A stretch of 64,000 nucleotides of DNA, from NCBI RefSeq assembly GCF_000165735.1, contig NZ_GL538184.1, positions 62,001 through 126,000 of the forward strand, written 5' to 3'. Shown here one piece after another: positions 17,408 through 25,609 of the stretch. The DNA is from Megasphaera micronuciformis F0359 (lineage in GTDB: Bacteria; Bacillota; Negativicutes; Veillonellales; Megasphaeraceae). A model generated the notes under the pieces. That model made no database searches. It worked only from the letters and a program-made list of their open reading frames with translations, and was not told the origin of the DNA. The position numbers were made by a program, and so were the translations under genes. Numbering within the stretch: the first letter of the stretch is position 1; each line of letters opens with the position of its first letter.

Positions 17408-17641
17408 GAAAAGCGGCAACTTAAAAAAGCTAGGCGGAATCTGCGCACCTAACTTCCTTTACTCTACACTAATCTACGAAGCCTGTCAACGTACCGTTGC
17501 CCTCATATCCTCATATATATGAATTTTATTATTTCGTTACCTGTGTATTTTTGTAATTGACAACTCAAAACAATGCATTTACAATATATTCATCTTAAAA
17601 ATACATTTGTCCTTTGTAAAAGGACTGAAGGAGTTGTTCTT

Positions 17642-18868
17642 ATGCATTTCAATTTCGGCTTACTGGCAAAACTGCTTGCCGGTATTGTCGGCGGCATCAT
17701 CCTCGGCTCACTGGGCTCGTGGTTCGGCTTCCAGGACGCAGTCGCCTATGAAGGGTTTATTCGTCTGCTTTCAACATTTACATCCTTATTCAGCACTTTT
17801 TTATCATTCCTCATTCCTTTACTTATCGTTTCTTTCGTAGCTGTCGGCATGGCCGATTTAGGTAAACAGGCTAATAAGTTGCTGGGACTTACGGTTTTTC
17901 TCGCCTATGCATCCACTATTTTAGCCGGGTACATCGCTTATTTCTTCGGAGTTTCCATATTACCGAACTTTATTCATCCCTTCTCGGGCTCCGTGGCCGA
18001 TGTCAACCCGTATGATCCCTTCCTGACCATTAAGGTTACGCCTGTATTCGATGTTATGACAGGCCTCATGCTTGCTTTTATTTTAGGTATCGGCATGGCT
18101 AACCTGAAAATCGGTACGGCCGGAAAGCTCTTAAGTGTATTGCGTGAGGTCCGCGACATTATCACCAAGGCTCTGACTAAAATTATCATTCCTTTAATTC
18201 CTATATATGTCGGTTCTTTATTTTGCAAGTTGGCTGCACAGGGAAAAATTGTAGCAACAGCTAAAATTTTTATCGGCCTGTATGTGTGCATACTTCTCTT
18301 ACAGGTTCTATACCTCCTCTTGCAATTCGGTATTTCGGGACTCATTTGCAAACGGAATAACTTTAAATACATTCCCCGGATTTTGCCGGCTTACTTTACG
18401 GCTGTAGGTACGCAGTCTTCGGCTTCCACAATTCCTATCAACTTGAAGTGTGCCCATAATTGCGATATGTCCGAAGGGGTTGCCAACTTCTGTATCCCTT
18501 TGTGTGCCACCATTCACCTGGCAGGTGATACGATTTGTCTGGTTCTGGGCACAATGGGCATTATGATGGCCATGGGCATGGATGTCGGCTTAACCTTATT
18601 CACGCCTTATATCTTCATGCTCGGCGTCACCATGGTCGCCGCACCGGGCGTTCCCGGCGGCGGTGTTATGGCTGCCTTGGGAATTATTACTTCCATGCTC
18701 GGCTTTACGGAACCGATGCAACAACTCATCATTTCTCTCCACTTCTCGCAAGATTCCTTCGGCACGGCTACAAACGTAGCCGGCGACCAGGCCCTGTCCA
18801 TGATTGTCGACAAGGTTCGCGGTCACAACACCGATACTGTCGGAGAGAGCGGCGAAGCTTCCGCATAA
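17642..18868 (+). CDS. DAACS-family dicarboxylate/amino-acid:cation symporter
   Basis: 408 residues from the ATG at 17642, after AGGAGTT; the 23-codon longer frame lacks a Shine-Dalgarno. Carries the DAACS signatures: GTQSSASTIPINL (the first serine-rich loop), LAGDTICLVLGTMGIMMA, PGVPGGGVMAALGII and FGTATNVAGDQALSMIVDK. Eight membrane helices and two re-entrant loops are expected. Imports a dicarboxylate or amino acid with Na+ or H+. Single-gene transcript ending in the terminator at 18891. Confidence 0.92.
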   Translation: MHFNFGLLAKLLAGIVGGIILGSLGSWFGFQDAVAYEGFIRLLSTFTSLFSTFLSFLIPLLIVSFVAVGMADLGKQANKLLGLTVFLAYASTILAGYIAYFFGVSILPNFIHPFSGSVADVNPYDPFLTIKVTPVFDVMTGLMLAFILGIGMANLKIGTAGKLLSVLREVRDIITKALTKIIIPLIPIYVGSLFCKLAAQGKIVATAKIFIGLYVCILLLQVLYLLLQFGISGLICKRNNFKYIPRILPAYFTAVGTQSSASTIPINLKCAHNCDMSEGVANFCIPLCATIHLAGDTICLVLGTMGIMMAMGMDVGLTLFTPYIFMLGVTMVAAPGVPGGGVMAALGIITSMLGFTEPMQQLIISLHFSQDSFGTATNVAGDQALSMIVDKVRGHNTDTVGESGEASA

Positions 18869-18890
18869 TCTTTTAAAATCATACCGAAAT

Positions 18891-18920
18891 AAGGAAACCT
18901 CACAAGGTTTCCTTATTTTT
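18891..18920 (+). terminator. Terminator after the DAACS symporter
   Basis: AAGGAAACCT / AGGTTTCCTTA stem with a 4-nt loop followed by TTTTT. Confidence 0.88.
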
Positions 18921-18949
18921 ATGTGTTATTTTACTTTCTAAAGACTACC

Positions 18950-19016
18950 ATGCGTGCAATACGCGGGCACCGGGATTGTCTCATGCAAGACGGCTGCCGC
19001 TTTGACTCGGCGACTT
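18950..19016 (+). other. GC-rich, hairpin-bearing stretch upstream of the guanine deaminase gene
   Basis: A GC-rich patch in otherwise AT-rich intergenic DNA. It contains three consecutive short hairpins: GCGT-gcaat-ACGC, GTCT-catgca-AGAC and GCCG-ctttgact-CGGC. It does not match the purine-riboswitch core as I know it and I cannot fold it into a tRNA. Could be an unrecognised leader RNA or a decayed element. Confidence 0.25.
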
Positions 19017-19147
19017 GTTATTAAAAAGACGATACCTTTATACGAAGTACTTTAACTTTCTCTTATTTTTCTTTTCTTACTTTCACAAAAGTAATATACT
19101 ATACATATTATTTTTTATTATTTAATAACAGGTCAGGGGTGACTTTC

Positions 19148-20512
19148 TTGACAAACTGTTCATCGGTCATACGCGGAACCGCCTTCCACAGTACAGGCCC
19201 GAACTCATTTGATATTCTTGAGGACCACCTGTTTCTTGTCGACGAGGCCGGAGTCCTCGATGATGTCATTTCTCCGAAGGATGACAGGTACGATAATATT
19301 CTTCGCCGATCGGAGGACGCCGGTTCTCTACAGCGACTGAAATCCCAACAATACTTGTTGCCCGGATTCATTGATACCCATGTTCATGCACCTCAATGGG
19401 CCCAAGTCGGCAAGGCACTGGATGCGGATCTTCCTGTTTGGCTTAATGACTATACCTTTCCGCTGGAAGCCGCTTATAAGAACACGGATTTTGCCGAGAC
19501 GATTTATAAAGACCTGGTTCAAACTCTTTTGGCAAACGGCACGACGACGGCTCAATATTTCGGGTCCGTCCATAACGAACCCAATAAGGTTTTAGCCGAA
19601 ATTTGTGCTTCTGAAGGTCAACATGCTTATATCGGTAAAGTAGTTATGGACTTGCCGTCTCAGTGCCCCGATTATTATCGCGATTCGTCTCCGCAGGCGG
19701 CACTGAATGCTACGGAAGACTTTCTCACTTATTGCCGCAACCTGAACAGCCGGACACGGCAAGACATAGTCGGTGTCGTTACACCGCGATTCATTCCTAC
19801 GTGCAGTGACGAAGTCCTTTACGGTCTGGGCGACTTGGCCCGCCACTATGATGCTCCCGTTCAATCCCACTGTTCCGAAGGAGACTGGGAACACGCCCAT
19901 GTACTGGAACGAACGGGCCTAAGCGATACACAAGCTCACTTAAAATACGGGCTATTGACGAATAAAACGACTCTGGCTCACTCCGTCTACTTAAGCGACT
20001 CCGACGCAGAGTTGTACAAAGAACACGGTGCTGCCATTGCCCACAGTCCCTTATCCAACATCTTGTTTGCCGGAGCCGTCTGCCCGGTCAAACGCCGTTT
20101 GGAACAAGGCCTCAGCATATCATTGGCTACGGATATTTCCGCCGGCTATACGCCGTCTATGTTTGATTCCATGCGTCAGGCTATTTTATCGTCGCGCCTC
20201 CTTTCTACGGGAACCGATTTTTCAAAATCTCCGATAGAGCGAGGCGGCATCCCCGCTAGCGTCATCGATTTCAGACAAGCCTTTTACATGGCTACTGTCG
20301 GCGGGGCTACCGCCCTGCACGTCAATGCCGGCCAATTTCGCAAGGGCTGTCGCTTCGATGCCTTTGTTTTCGACTGTCTGGCTTCGCAAAGTCAGACTCG
20401 GCAATATGATACCGACTCATTGGCAGATATGTTGCAAAAAATAATTTTTACAGGCCAACGGCAAAACATTACCGCCCTCTGGGTCTCCGGAAGGCCCGTT
20501 TCATTGCATTAG
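19148..20512 (+). CDS. guaD: Guanine deaminase
   Basis: 454 residues from a TTG at 19148 placed 6 bp after GGGGTG; a GTG at 19139 is the alternative. Amidohydrolase fold with metal-binding PGFIDTHVHAPQW, then QSHCSEGDWEHAHVLERTG, TTLAHSVYLSD, AAIAHSPLSNILFAG and the catalytic Asp in LATDISAGYTPSMF. Converts guanine to xanthine and ammonia. The purine permease starts 8 bp downstream, so the pair imports and deaminates purines. Confidence 0.94.
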   Translation: MTNCSSVIRGTAFHSTGPNSFDILEDHLFLVDEAGVLDDVISPKDDRYDNILRRSEDAGSLQRLKSQQYLLPGFIDTHVHAPQWAQVGKALDADLPVWLNDYTFPLEAAYKNTDFAETIYKDLVQTLLANGTTTAQYFGSVHNEPNKVLAEICASEGQHAYIGKVVMDLPSQCPDYYRDSSPQAALNATEDFLTYCRNLNSRTRQDIVGVVTPRFIPTCSDEVLYGLGDLARHYDAPVQSHCSEGDWEHAHVLERTGLSDTQAHLKYGLLTNKTTLAHSVYLSDSDAELYKEHGAAIAHSPLSNILFAGAVCPVKRRLEQGLSISLATDISAGYTPSMFDSMRQAILSSRLLSTGTDFSKSPIERGGIPASVIDFRQAFYMATVGGATALHVNAGQFRKGCRFDAFVFDCLASQSQTRQYDTDSLADMLQKIIFTGQRQNITALWVSGRPVSLH

Positions 20513-20520
20513 GAGGATTT

Positions 20521-21888
20521 ATGTCTACAGAAGAAGCAAAAACTCAACACTACGAAGGTTCTTTACTCGTTCAGCCCGACGAGGCTTTACCGCCCGTACA
20601 ATCCCTTTTACTCGGCTTGCAACATTTGCTGGCCATGGATATTTACGTCGTTCCCTTTATCGTTGCCGGTATTTTATCCTTATCCGTTCAGGAGTCGGCC
20701 TTCCTCATTCAGGCAACCTTTATTGCCAGCGGTTTAGGCACGCTTATACAATCTCGTTTTCTCATGAAACTTCCCGTCGCTCAAGGACCGTCCTATGTTC
20801 CTATCGGTGCCATTGCCGGCATCGCCTTGGCCCACGGCACGGGTATTGACAGCTTGGCCGCCGTATTCGGAGCCATTCTCGTCGGCAGCCTCATTGTTTG
20901 TGTTCTCGGCATGACGGGTATTGTCCGCAAGGCCATTAATTACTTCGTACCGCCTCTCGTCGGCGGTACGATTATCTTCGTTGTCGGTCTGTCCCTCATT
21001 CCCATAGGCTTAAAAGACAATATATTTACGGTTCACGGTGCCGGTACAATTACGGAAAATATCATTCTGGCTCTCGTTTCCGGAGGCGTCCTTACCGTTT
21101 GCGTTATGCTCGGCTTGCACATGGGTAAAAAGGGCAATTGGTTGCGTATCGGCTCTGTTATTATAGCCCTCGTTGCCGGTTGCCTCGCAGCCGCATCTAT
21201 GGGACGCTTTTCTTTGGATGCCGTAGTGGCGGCTCCTTTATTTTCGGTTCCCCACCTGGCTTTCGCATCATTCCCCGTCAGATTTGACATTCCCGCTATC
21301 ATTACTATGATTCTCATCTACATTGTTCTTTTGGCCGAAACGACGGGAACCTGGTTCGCCGTCAGTTCCGTCATTGAGCGTCCCTTGACGAATGAACAAT
21401 TAGACAAGGGGATTTTAGGCGAAGGCCTGAGCTGCTTTATCGGCGGCCTCTTCGGCGGTACACCGGCTACGGGCTATTCTACAAATGCCGGCCTTATCTC
21501 AATTACAGGTGTTGCCAGTCGTCACGCTTTTTACGGTTGTGCCTTTTGGATGATCGCCTTCGGTCTGTCCAATAAACTGGCCATGCTTATCGCATCTATT
21601 CCTGCTCCGGTTATCGGCGGTATTTTTGTCATCGTTTCATCTATTATTGCTTTAAGCGGTTTCCGTGTTATTCGCCGTCTCGAACTTGATGAACGCAACA
21701 TGTTTATCATCGGCTTACCCATCATTACGACCTTGGCTCTTTATTTATTGCCTCAAGACTATGTGGCGTCTTTGCCGCAGTTGTTGCGTTATCTCTTAAG
21801 CTCCTCCATAGCTACGGCAGCAATGGTTGCCATTGTTCTCAACAAGGCATTACCGCAAAAACTCAATTTGTATAACGATAAAGACTAA
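20521..21888 (+). CDS. NCS2-family purine (xanthine/uracil-type) permease
   Basis: 455 residues with about 12-14 membrane segments and NCS2 motifs: LLGLQHLLAMDIYVVPFI near the N-terminus, ETTGTWFAVSSVIE and GLFGGTPATGYSTNAGLISI. Proton-coupled purine uptake is the family role. Cotranscribed with guaD (AGGAGG in the 8-bp gap), which suggests guanine, hypoxanthine or xanthine as substrate. Confidence 0.92.
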   Translation: MSTEEAKTQHYEGSLLVQPDEALPPVQSLLLGLQHLLAMDIYVVPFIVAGILSLSVQESAFLIQATFIASGLGTLIQSRFLMKLPVAQGPSYVPIGAIAGIALAHGTGIDSLAAVFGAILVGSLIVCVLGMTGIVRKAINYFVPPLVGGTIIFVVGLSLIPIGLKDNIFTVHGAGTITENIILALVSGGVLTVCVMLGLHMGKKGNWLRIGSVIIALVAGCLAAASMGRFSLDAVVAAPLFSVPHLAFASFPVRFDIPAIITMILIYIVLLAETTGTWFAVSSVIERPLTNEQLDKGILGEGLSCFIGGLFGGTPATGYSTNAGLISITGVASRHAFYGCAFWMIAFGLSNKLAMLIASIPAPVIGGIFVIVSSIIALSGFRVIRRLELDERNMFIIGLPIITTLALYLLPQDYVASLPQLLRYLLSSSIATAAMVAIVLNKALPQKLNLYNDKD

Positions 21889-21917
21889 TCAGCTCTATTG
21901 AAAAGGATGTGACATTT

Positions 21918-22844
21918 TTGCCCGATTCATCTTACAAGCATTATCGCCTCGGCTTTTTTGCAGCTTGCAGCAGTTTTATCATTTGGGGCACCTTACCGCT
22001 TTATTGGTATTTCCTTTCCCACGTAGAAGCCGGAGAAATTCTCTCACATCGCATTGCCTGGTCTTTTGTCTTTATGCTCTTCGTCCTCATCTTCGCAGGA
22101 CGCAAACAATTGAAAGAGGACCTTGCCTTCCTCCGTGAAAAAACGAGTCGTATTTTCCTGCTCCTGACAGCTGCCGTTCTGGTAACCGCCAATTGGCTGA
22201 CCTACATTTGGGCAGTTACGCACGGTCATGTTATCGACACAAGCATCGGCTACTATTTGAATCCGCTTCTATCCGTACTTTTAGGCGTTGTCATGTTTTC
22301 CGAAAAGCTGAGCACGCCGAAACGAATCAGTATCGTTCTTGCCGCCATCGGGCTGGCACTCATGACTTGGCAAGGAGGGCACTTCCCTTGGCTGGCTTTA
22401 CTCTTGGCCGGGACCTTCGCTCTCTACGGAGCCGTCAAAAAAATGCTCCATCTACAGCCGATTTCGAGCATCACGCTGGAAACACTTATCGTCTTGGCCC
22501 CGTCAATCATATATATTTACAACCTACACTCGAATTCATCCGGACATTTTTTAACGAGTGACGTAACAACCACCTTCTTATTATTGGGGGCCGGTATCGT
22601 TACGGCCGTTCCCTTATTGCTCTTTTCTTACGGTGCCAACGAATTACCTTTAAATGTACTCGGATTTATCCAGTATATCAGCCCTACACTGGCTTTCGTC
22701 TGGGGAATCTTCTTTTTTCATGAACCCTTCGGTACGGATAAACTTATTGCTCTCTCTTTTATTTGGATATCCTTAGTTATCTTTACTATCGGTGAGCGCC
22801 TGCAAATAAGCCGGTCAACATATAAACAAAAAAAACGGTCATAG
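21918..22844 (+). CDS. rarD: RarD-type EamA/DMT transporter
   Basis: 308 residues from a TTG at 21918 placed 10 bp after AAAAGGA; a GTG at 21909 is less well spaced. Ten membrane segments and RarD hallmarks: FFAACSSFIIWGTLPLYW, SHRIAWSF, ANWLTYIWAV, IGYYLNPLLSVLLGV. Family members are drug/metabolite exporters of uncertain substrate. Lies 20-30 bp after the purine permease and may be cotranscribed. Confidence 0.9.
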   Translation: MPDSSYKHYRLGFFAACSSFIIWGTLPLYWYFLSHVEAGEILSHRIAWSFVFMLFVLIFAGRKQLKEDLAFLREKTSRIFLLLTAAVLVTANWLTYIWAVTHGHVIDTSIGYYLNPLLSVLLGVVMFSEKLSTPKRISIVLAAIGLALMTWQGGHFPWLALLLAGTFALYGAVKKMLHLQPISSITLETLIVLAPSIIYIYNLHSNSSGHFLTSDVTTTFLLLGAGIVTAVPLLLFSYGANELPLNVLGFIQYISPTLAFVWGIFFFHEPFGTDKLIALSFIWISLVIFTIGERLQISRSTYKQKKRS

Positions 22845-22863
22845 CCGTCACGCAATGACCGTA

Positions 22864-22898
22864 AAAAAACCGTTTGCCCAAAGGCAAACGGTTTTTTA
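22864..22898. terminator. Shared convergent terminator
   Basis: AAAAAACCGTTTGCC / GGCAAACGGTTTTTT stem with a 4-nt loop between rarD (plus) and the DUF805 gene (minus). Works in both directions. Confidence 0.9.
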
Positions 22899-23585
22899 TT
22901 ACCAGCGAGTAGCCAATGCACCTGCCGCTACCCAAATACAAGGAGCGACAATGGAGCATACTACGGATACAAAGAAAGCTACAATAATCATAGTGTCCGT
23001 CGGACTGGCCGGCTTACCGATACGTGCCGCTTCTTCCGACGTAAGTCCCACATAATTTGTCTTACGCCCGTAACGATTCATAATAGCCTGGCCTTCAGAA
23101 CAAATGAGATATAGGAAATAAAACTCTCCGAAAGGTACGAAATTCACAAGGATCCACGCGCCGGAGCGCCCCACATCGTGTAATCGTCTTACGTTTAAGC
23201 AAAAAGACGGAATAACCAAAACGAGGCCGAATACAAAGCACACAATACTGAGTGCCACATACAGACTCATGGATATATTGGCCGATATGGCGGCAACAAC
23301 CCATATTAGGGGGAAAATGACGGCACTGACGCTGTAAAATTTAAAATACTCACCGCGTGAAGCTCGCCCTTCTATGGTGGCAAATTTTTTCGTTATTACG
23401 TACTTAAAGTTTTCCCAAAAACCTTTGCCGCGAATAATCGCCAAATCTTCATCGCCCACTGTATCAGGATTTACGTGGTACGGATTATCGTATTCACCCG
23501 TCATATTTAAGTCTACAGGAGCTCCGCACTGAGTACAGAATTTCTGATTCCCTTCAATAGGTGCTCCACAATGAGTACAAAACAT
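22899..23585 (-). CDS. Zinc-ribbon plus DUF805 membrane protein
   Basis: 228 residues. An N-terminal double zinc ribbon (CTHCGAPIEG, CTQCGAPVDL) is followed by a DUF805 domain (residues about 65-190: ATIEGRASRGEYFKFY, CLNVRRLHDVGRSGAWIL) with about four membrane helices, and one more helix at the C-terminus. DUF805 proteins are common inner-membrane proteins of unknown role. Monocistronic. Confidence 0.88.
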   Translation of the reverse strand: MFCTHCGAPIEGNQKFCTQCGAPVDLNMTGEYDNPYHVNPDTVGDEDLAIIRGKGFWENFKYVITKKFATIEGRASRGEYFKFYSVSAVIFPLIWVVAAISANISMSLYVALSIVCFVFGLVLVIPSFCLNVRRLHDVGRSGAWILVNFVPFGEFYFLYLICSEGQAIMNRYGRKTNYVGLTSEEAARIGKPASPTDTMIIVAFFVSVVCSIVAPCIWVAAGALATRW

Positions 23586-23655
23586 AAATTAGAACCTCCT
23601 GAATTTTCTTTTCAGTATATCATTAACTCTGAAATGTTAGCAAACAGAACCGTAG

Positions 23656-23688
23656 AAAAGGCCGGACCGCATAGGTCCGACCTTTTTA
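23656..23688 (-). terminator. Terminator after the small CxC protein gene
   Basis: AAAAGGCCGGACC / GGTCCGACCTTTT with a GCATA loop and a T-run on the minus strand, touching the stop codon of the gene at 23686. Confidence 0.85.
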
Positions 23689-24036
23689 TTCCAATAACAG
23701 ATGACCGTATTCACTGATTGCAAGTGCCGCCTTGCAAGCATCGCAATCGCAATACCGAGCCCCTTCAGTCTTAAGTTTCCTGCCGTGAACCTCTAATTTT
23801 TTAGCTGCCTCTTGGCCGAATACTTCAGTTCCTACAGGAGATCCGGCAAAGGCAATTAATTCATCTACCGTAGTGACATCGGCCTTAGCTTCTTCAATAA
23901 GCACTTCTGCCGCTACCTGTTCACGTTCCGTACCGACAGCCTCTAAATAGACCTGACCCGCCGTCTTTAACCCTTTATAAGTCGAAGGCGTACTGATAGC
24001 GCCTTGAATAACTGCTATAAGTGATTTTTTATCCAT
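23686..24036 (-). CDS. Small conserved protein with a C-terminal CxCxxC motif
   Basis: 116 residues, soluble, mostly helical. The C-terminus carries YCDCDACKAALAI, a possible metal or Fe-S site, after a repetitive N-terminal half (VIQGAISTPSTYKGLKTAGQ). I recognise similar short proteins in Negativicutes but know no function for them. Own GGAGG Shine-Dalgarno and terminator; a TATACTATACT stretch about 30 bp upstream may be its -10. Confidence 0.7.
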   Translation of the reverse strand: MDKKSLIAVIQGAISTPSTYKGLKTAGQVYLEAVGTEREQVAAEVLIEEAKADVTTVDELIAFAGSPVGTEVFGQEAAKKLEVHGRKLKTEGARYCDCDACKAALAISEYGHLLLE

Positions 24037-24142
24037 AACGATCCCTCCTTACAGGGCAATGCTTACTTTGCCAGTATAGTATAACACCGAAGGGATTCAA
24101 TTAAAAGCCTGCTCATATCAGTGTTGTCATAAAGATATAGGT

Positions 24143-25372
24143 CTAAAATTGCCGGTCGTAAAGATGACTCTTCGTCAGGAAATCTTCAACCGTATTAAAC
24201 CCCAACTCCTTCAGAATTCCGATGACATACGGATTTTCCATAGGCGTCTCAAAGGCCGAAGAGTCCGCATAGGTTTGCACGCATTTTTTCCCTTCTTCCT
24301 TCGGAATAATAGCTCGCGGTCCGCCTACACAACCACCGATACATCCCATGCCTTCGAAGAAGTTCCCCTCCCTACGCCCTTCAAGAATATCGTTAATCAT
24401 AGCCTTACAACCGGGAACGCCGTCCGCTTTCCTGGTTTGCAGCTTAATTTTCCGATGAGGATTCAGTTTTTCCAGCGTCCGTTCCACAGCCGCCGCTACA
24501 CCGCCGGCATAGGCGTATGTAATCCCTGTCGTCGAAGCATGAAGTTGTGCATCTTCAGGCATATCGGCCGGTTTTAAATCCGTAACACTTAAGAGATCGC
24601 GAAGTTCTTGATACGTCAGTACGTAATCGATGGCTCCCGCTATATCAGGCTCGTTTTTCTCCGCTTTCTTCGCTAAACACGGCCCGATAAACACGGTCTT
24701 CGCTTTAGGGTGAAGCGCCTTCACGGTCCGTCCCCCGGCAATCATGGGCGAGACGGAACCCGGTACATTGGGTAGAAGCTGATGATACAACTTTTTAATC
24801 ATAGCTATCCACATGGGGCAGCAACAACTGGTAAGCTGAAAATCTCCTTCAGAATTAATATTCTTATCAAATTCCAGTGCCTCTTTCAGTGTTAAAATAT
24901 CGGCAAAAGCCGCCACTTCCAACATCCCCGTAAACCCGAGTGCCTTTAAGGTCGACCGCATTTTTCCCATCGTTACGTCCGCTCCGAATTGTCCGGCAAT
25001 TGCAGGAGCTACCAGGGCATATACGGGACCGTCATATTGATGAAGTTCCTGTACTACGGGAATGATGTCCTTTTTGGCCTTCAAACTATCCAGTTCGCAA
25101 GCATCGATACAGGCCTGACAGCCTACACACTTTTCCGTATCGACGGCAATCCCCACTTCGTTGCCGGGTTTTAAAGCATCCCACTCACAAGCTTCGGCAC
25201 AGTGTCTTTCGTCGGGTGGACACAAACACGGCTTTACTCGAACTACCGTCCCGTCATCAGGTAGGGTCAGACAGTCAATCAACCGGGGATCCATTCCTTC
25301 CGGAGCCAACTCCAACTCACCGTCTACAGCCTTTTTGAGCATCTTAAAGTACAGTTCATCTAACGTATCCAT
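24143..25372 (-). CDS. [FeFe] hydrogenase catalytic-domain protein (group-B-like)
   Basis: 409 residues from the ATG at 25372, with GGAGG 8 bp upstream; the longer frame is rejected. An N-terminal ferredoxin-like region (residues about 48-110) has an odd first cluster motif CLCPPDERHCAEACE and a canonical CVGCQACIDACEL. The H-cluster motifs follow: L1 SCCCPMW, L2 FIGPCLAKKAE, L3 FFEGMGCIGGCVGG. The L2/L3 style (GPC, EGMGC) resembles group-B enzymes, which couple ferredoxin to H2 or act as sensors. In L1 the usual TSCCPxW reads SCCCPMW. No maturases (HydEFG) are in the window. Confidence 0.92.
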   Translation of the reverse strand: MDTLDELYFKMLKKAVDGELELAPEGMDPRLIDCLTLPDDGTVVRVKPCLCPPDERHCAEACEWDALKPGNEVGIAVDTEKCVGCQACIDACELDSLKAKKDIIPVVQELHQYDGPVYALVAPAIAGQFGADVTMGKMRSTLKALGFTGMLEVAAFADILTLKEALEFDKNINSEGDFQLTSCCCPMWIAMIKKLYHQLLPNVPGSVSPMIAGGRTVKALHPKAKTVFIGPCLAKKAEKNEPDIAGAIDYVLTYQELRDLLSVTDLKPADMPEDAQLHASTTGITYAYAGGVAAAVERTLEKLNPHRKIKLQTRKADGVPGCKAMINDILEGRREGNFFEGMGCIGGCVGGPRAIIPKEEGKKCVQTYADSSAFETPMENPYVIGILKELGFNTVEDFLTKSHLYDRQF

Positions 25373-25402
25373 AGCCAGTTCCTCCGTAAGAAAGCAATAC
25401 CC

Positions 25403-25444
25403 TATATAGGTTCCATTATAGGCTTCCACCCTAAAGATAACAAC
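25403..25444 (-). promoter_or_regulatory. Weak fifth copy of the GTTGT/-10 promoter architecture
   Basis: On the minus strand, GTTGTTATCTTTAG (25431-25444) lies exactly 22 bp upstream of TATATA (25403-25408), about 30 bp before the hydrogenase start. The half-site GTTGT and the spacing match the four stronger sites, but the 3' half (AG instead of AC) does not. A separate TATAAT sits inside the spacer. Confidence 0.3.
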
Positions 25445-25609
25445 GCCCGCTATTTTTGTATCCTCTACTTAAAGTTGTTGCTCCTTAAAACTCTATAAAG
25501 TGTCTCCTATACGTTATCTATCCTCGAAAATAAACCGGCCCGTTAATGCCTTGTACTCACGGATACGTTTTTTATCGCTTAACGTGCCGATTTCAGTATA
25601 ACCACACTA

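Noticed and set aside
19148-19371. Minus-strand ORF at 19108-19371 upstream of guaD
   Set aside because: It overlaps guaD antisense and has no Shine-Dalgarno or recognisable motif.
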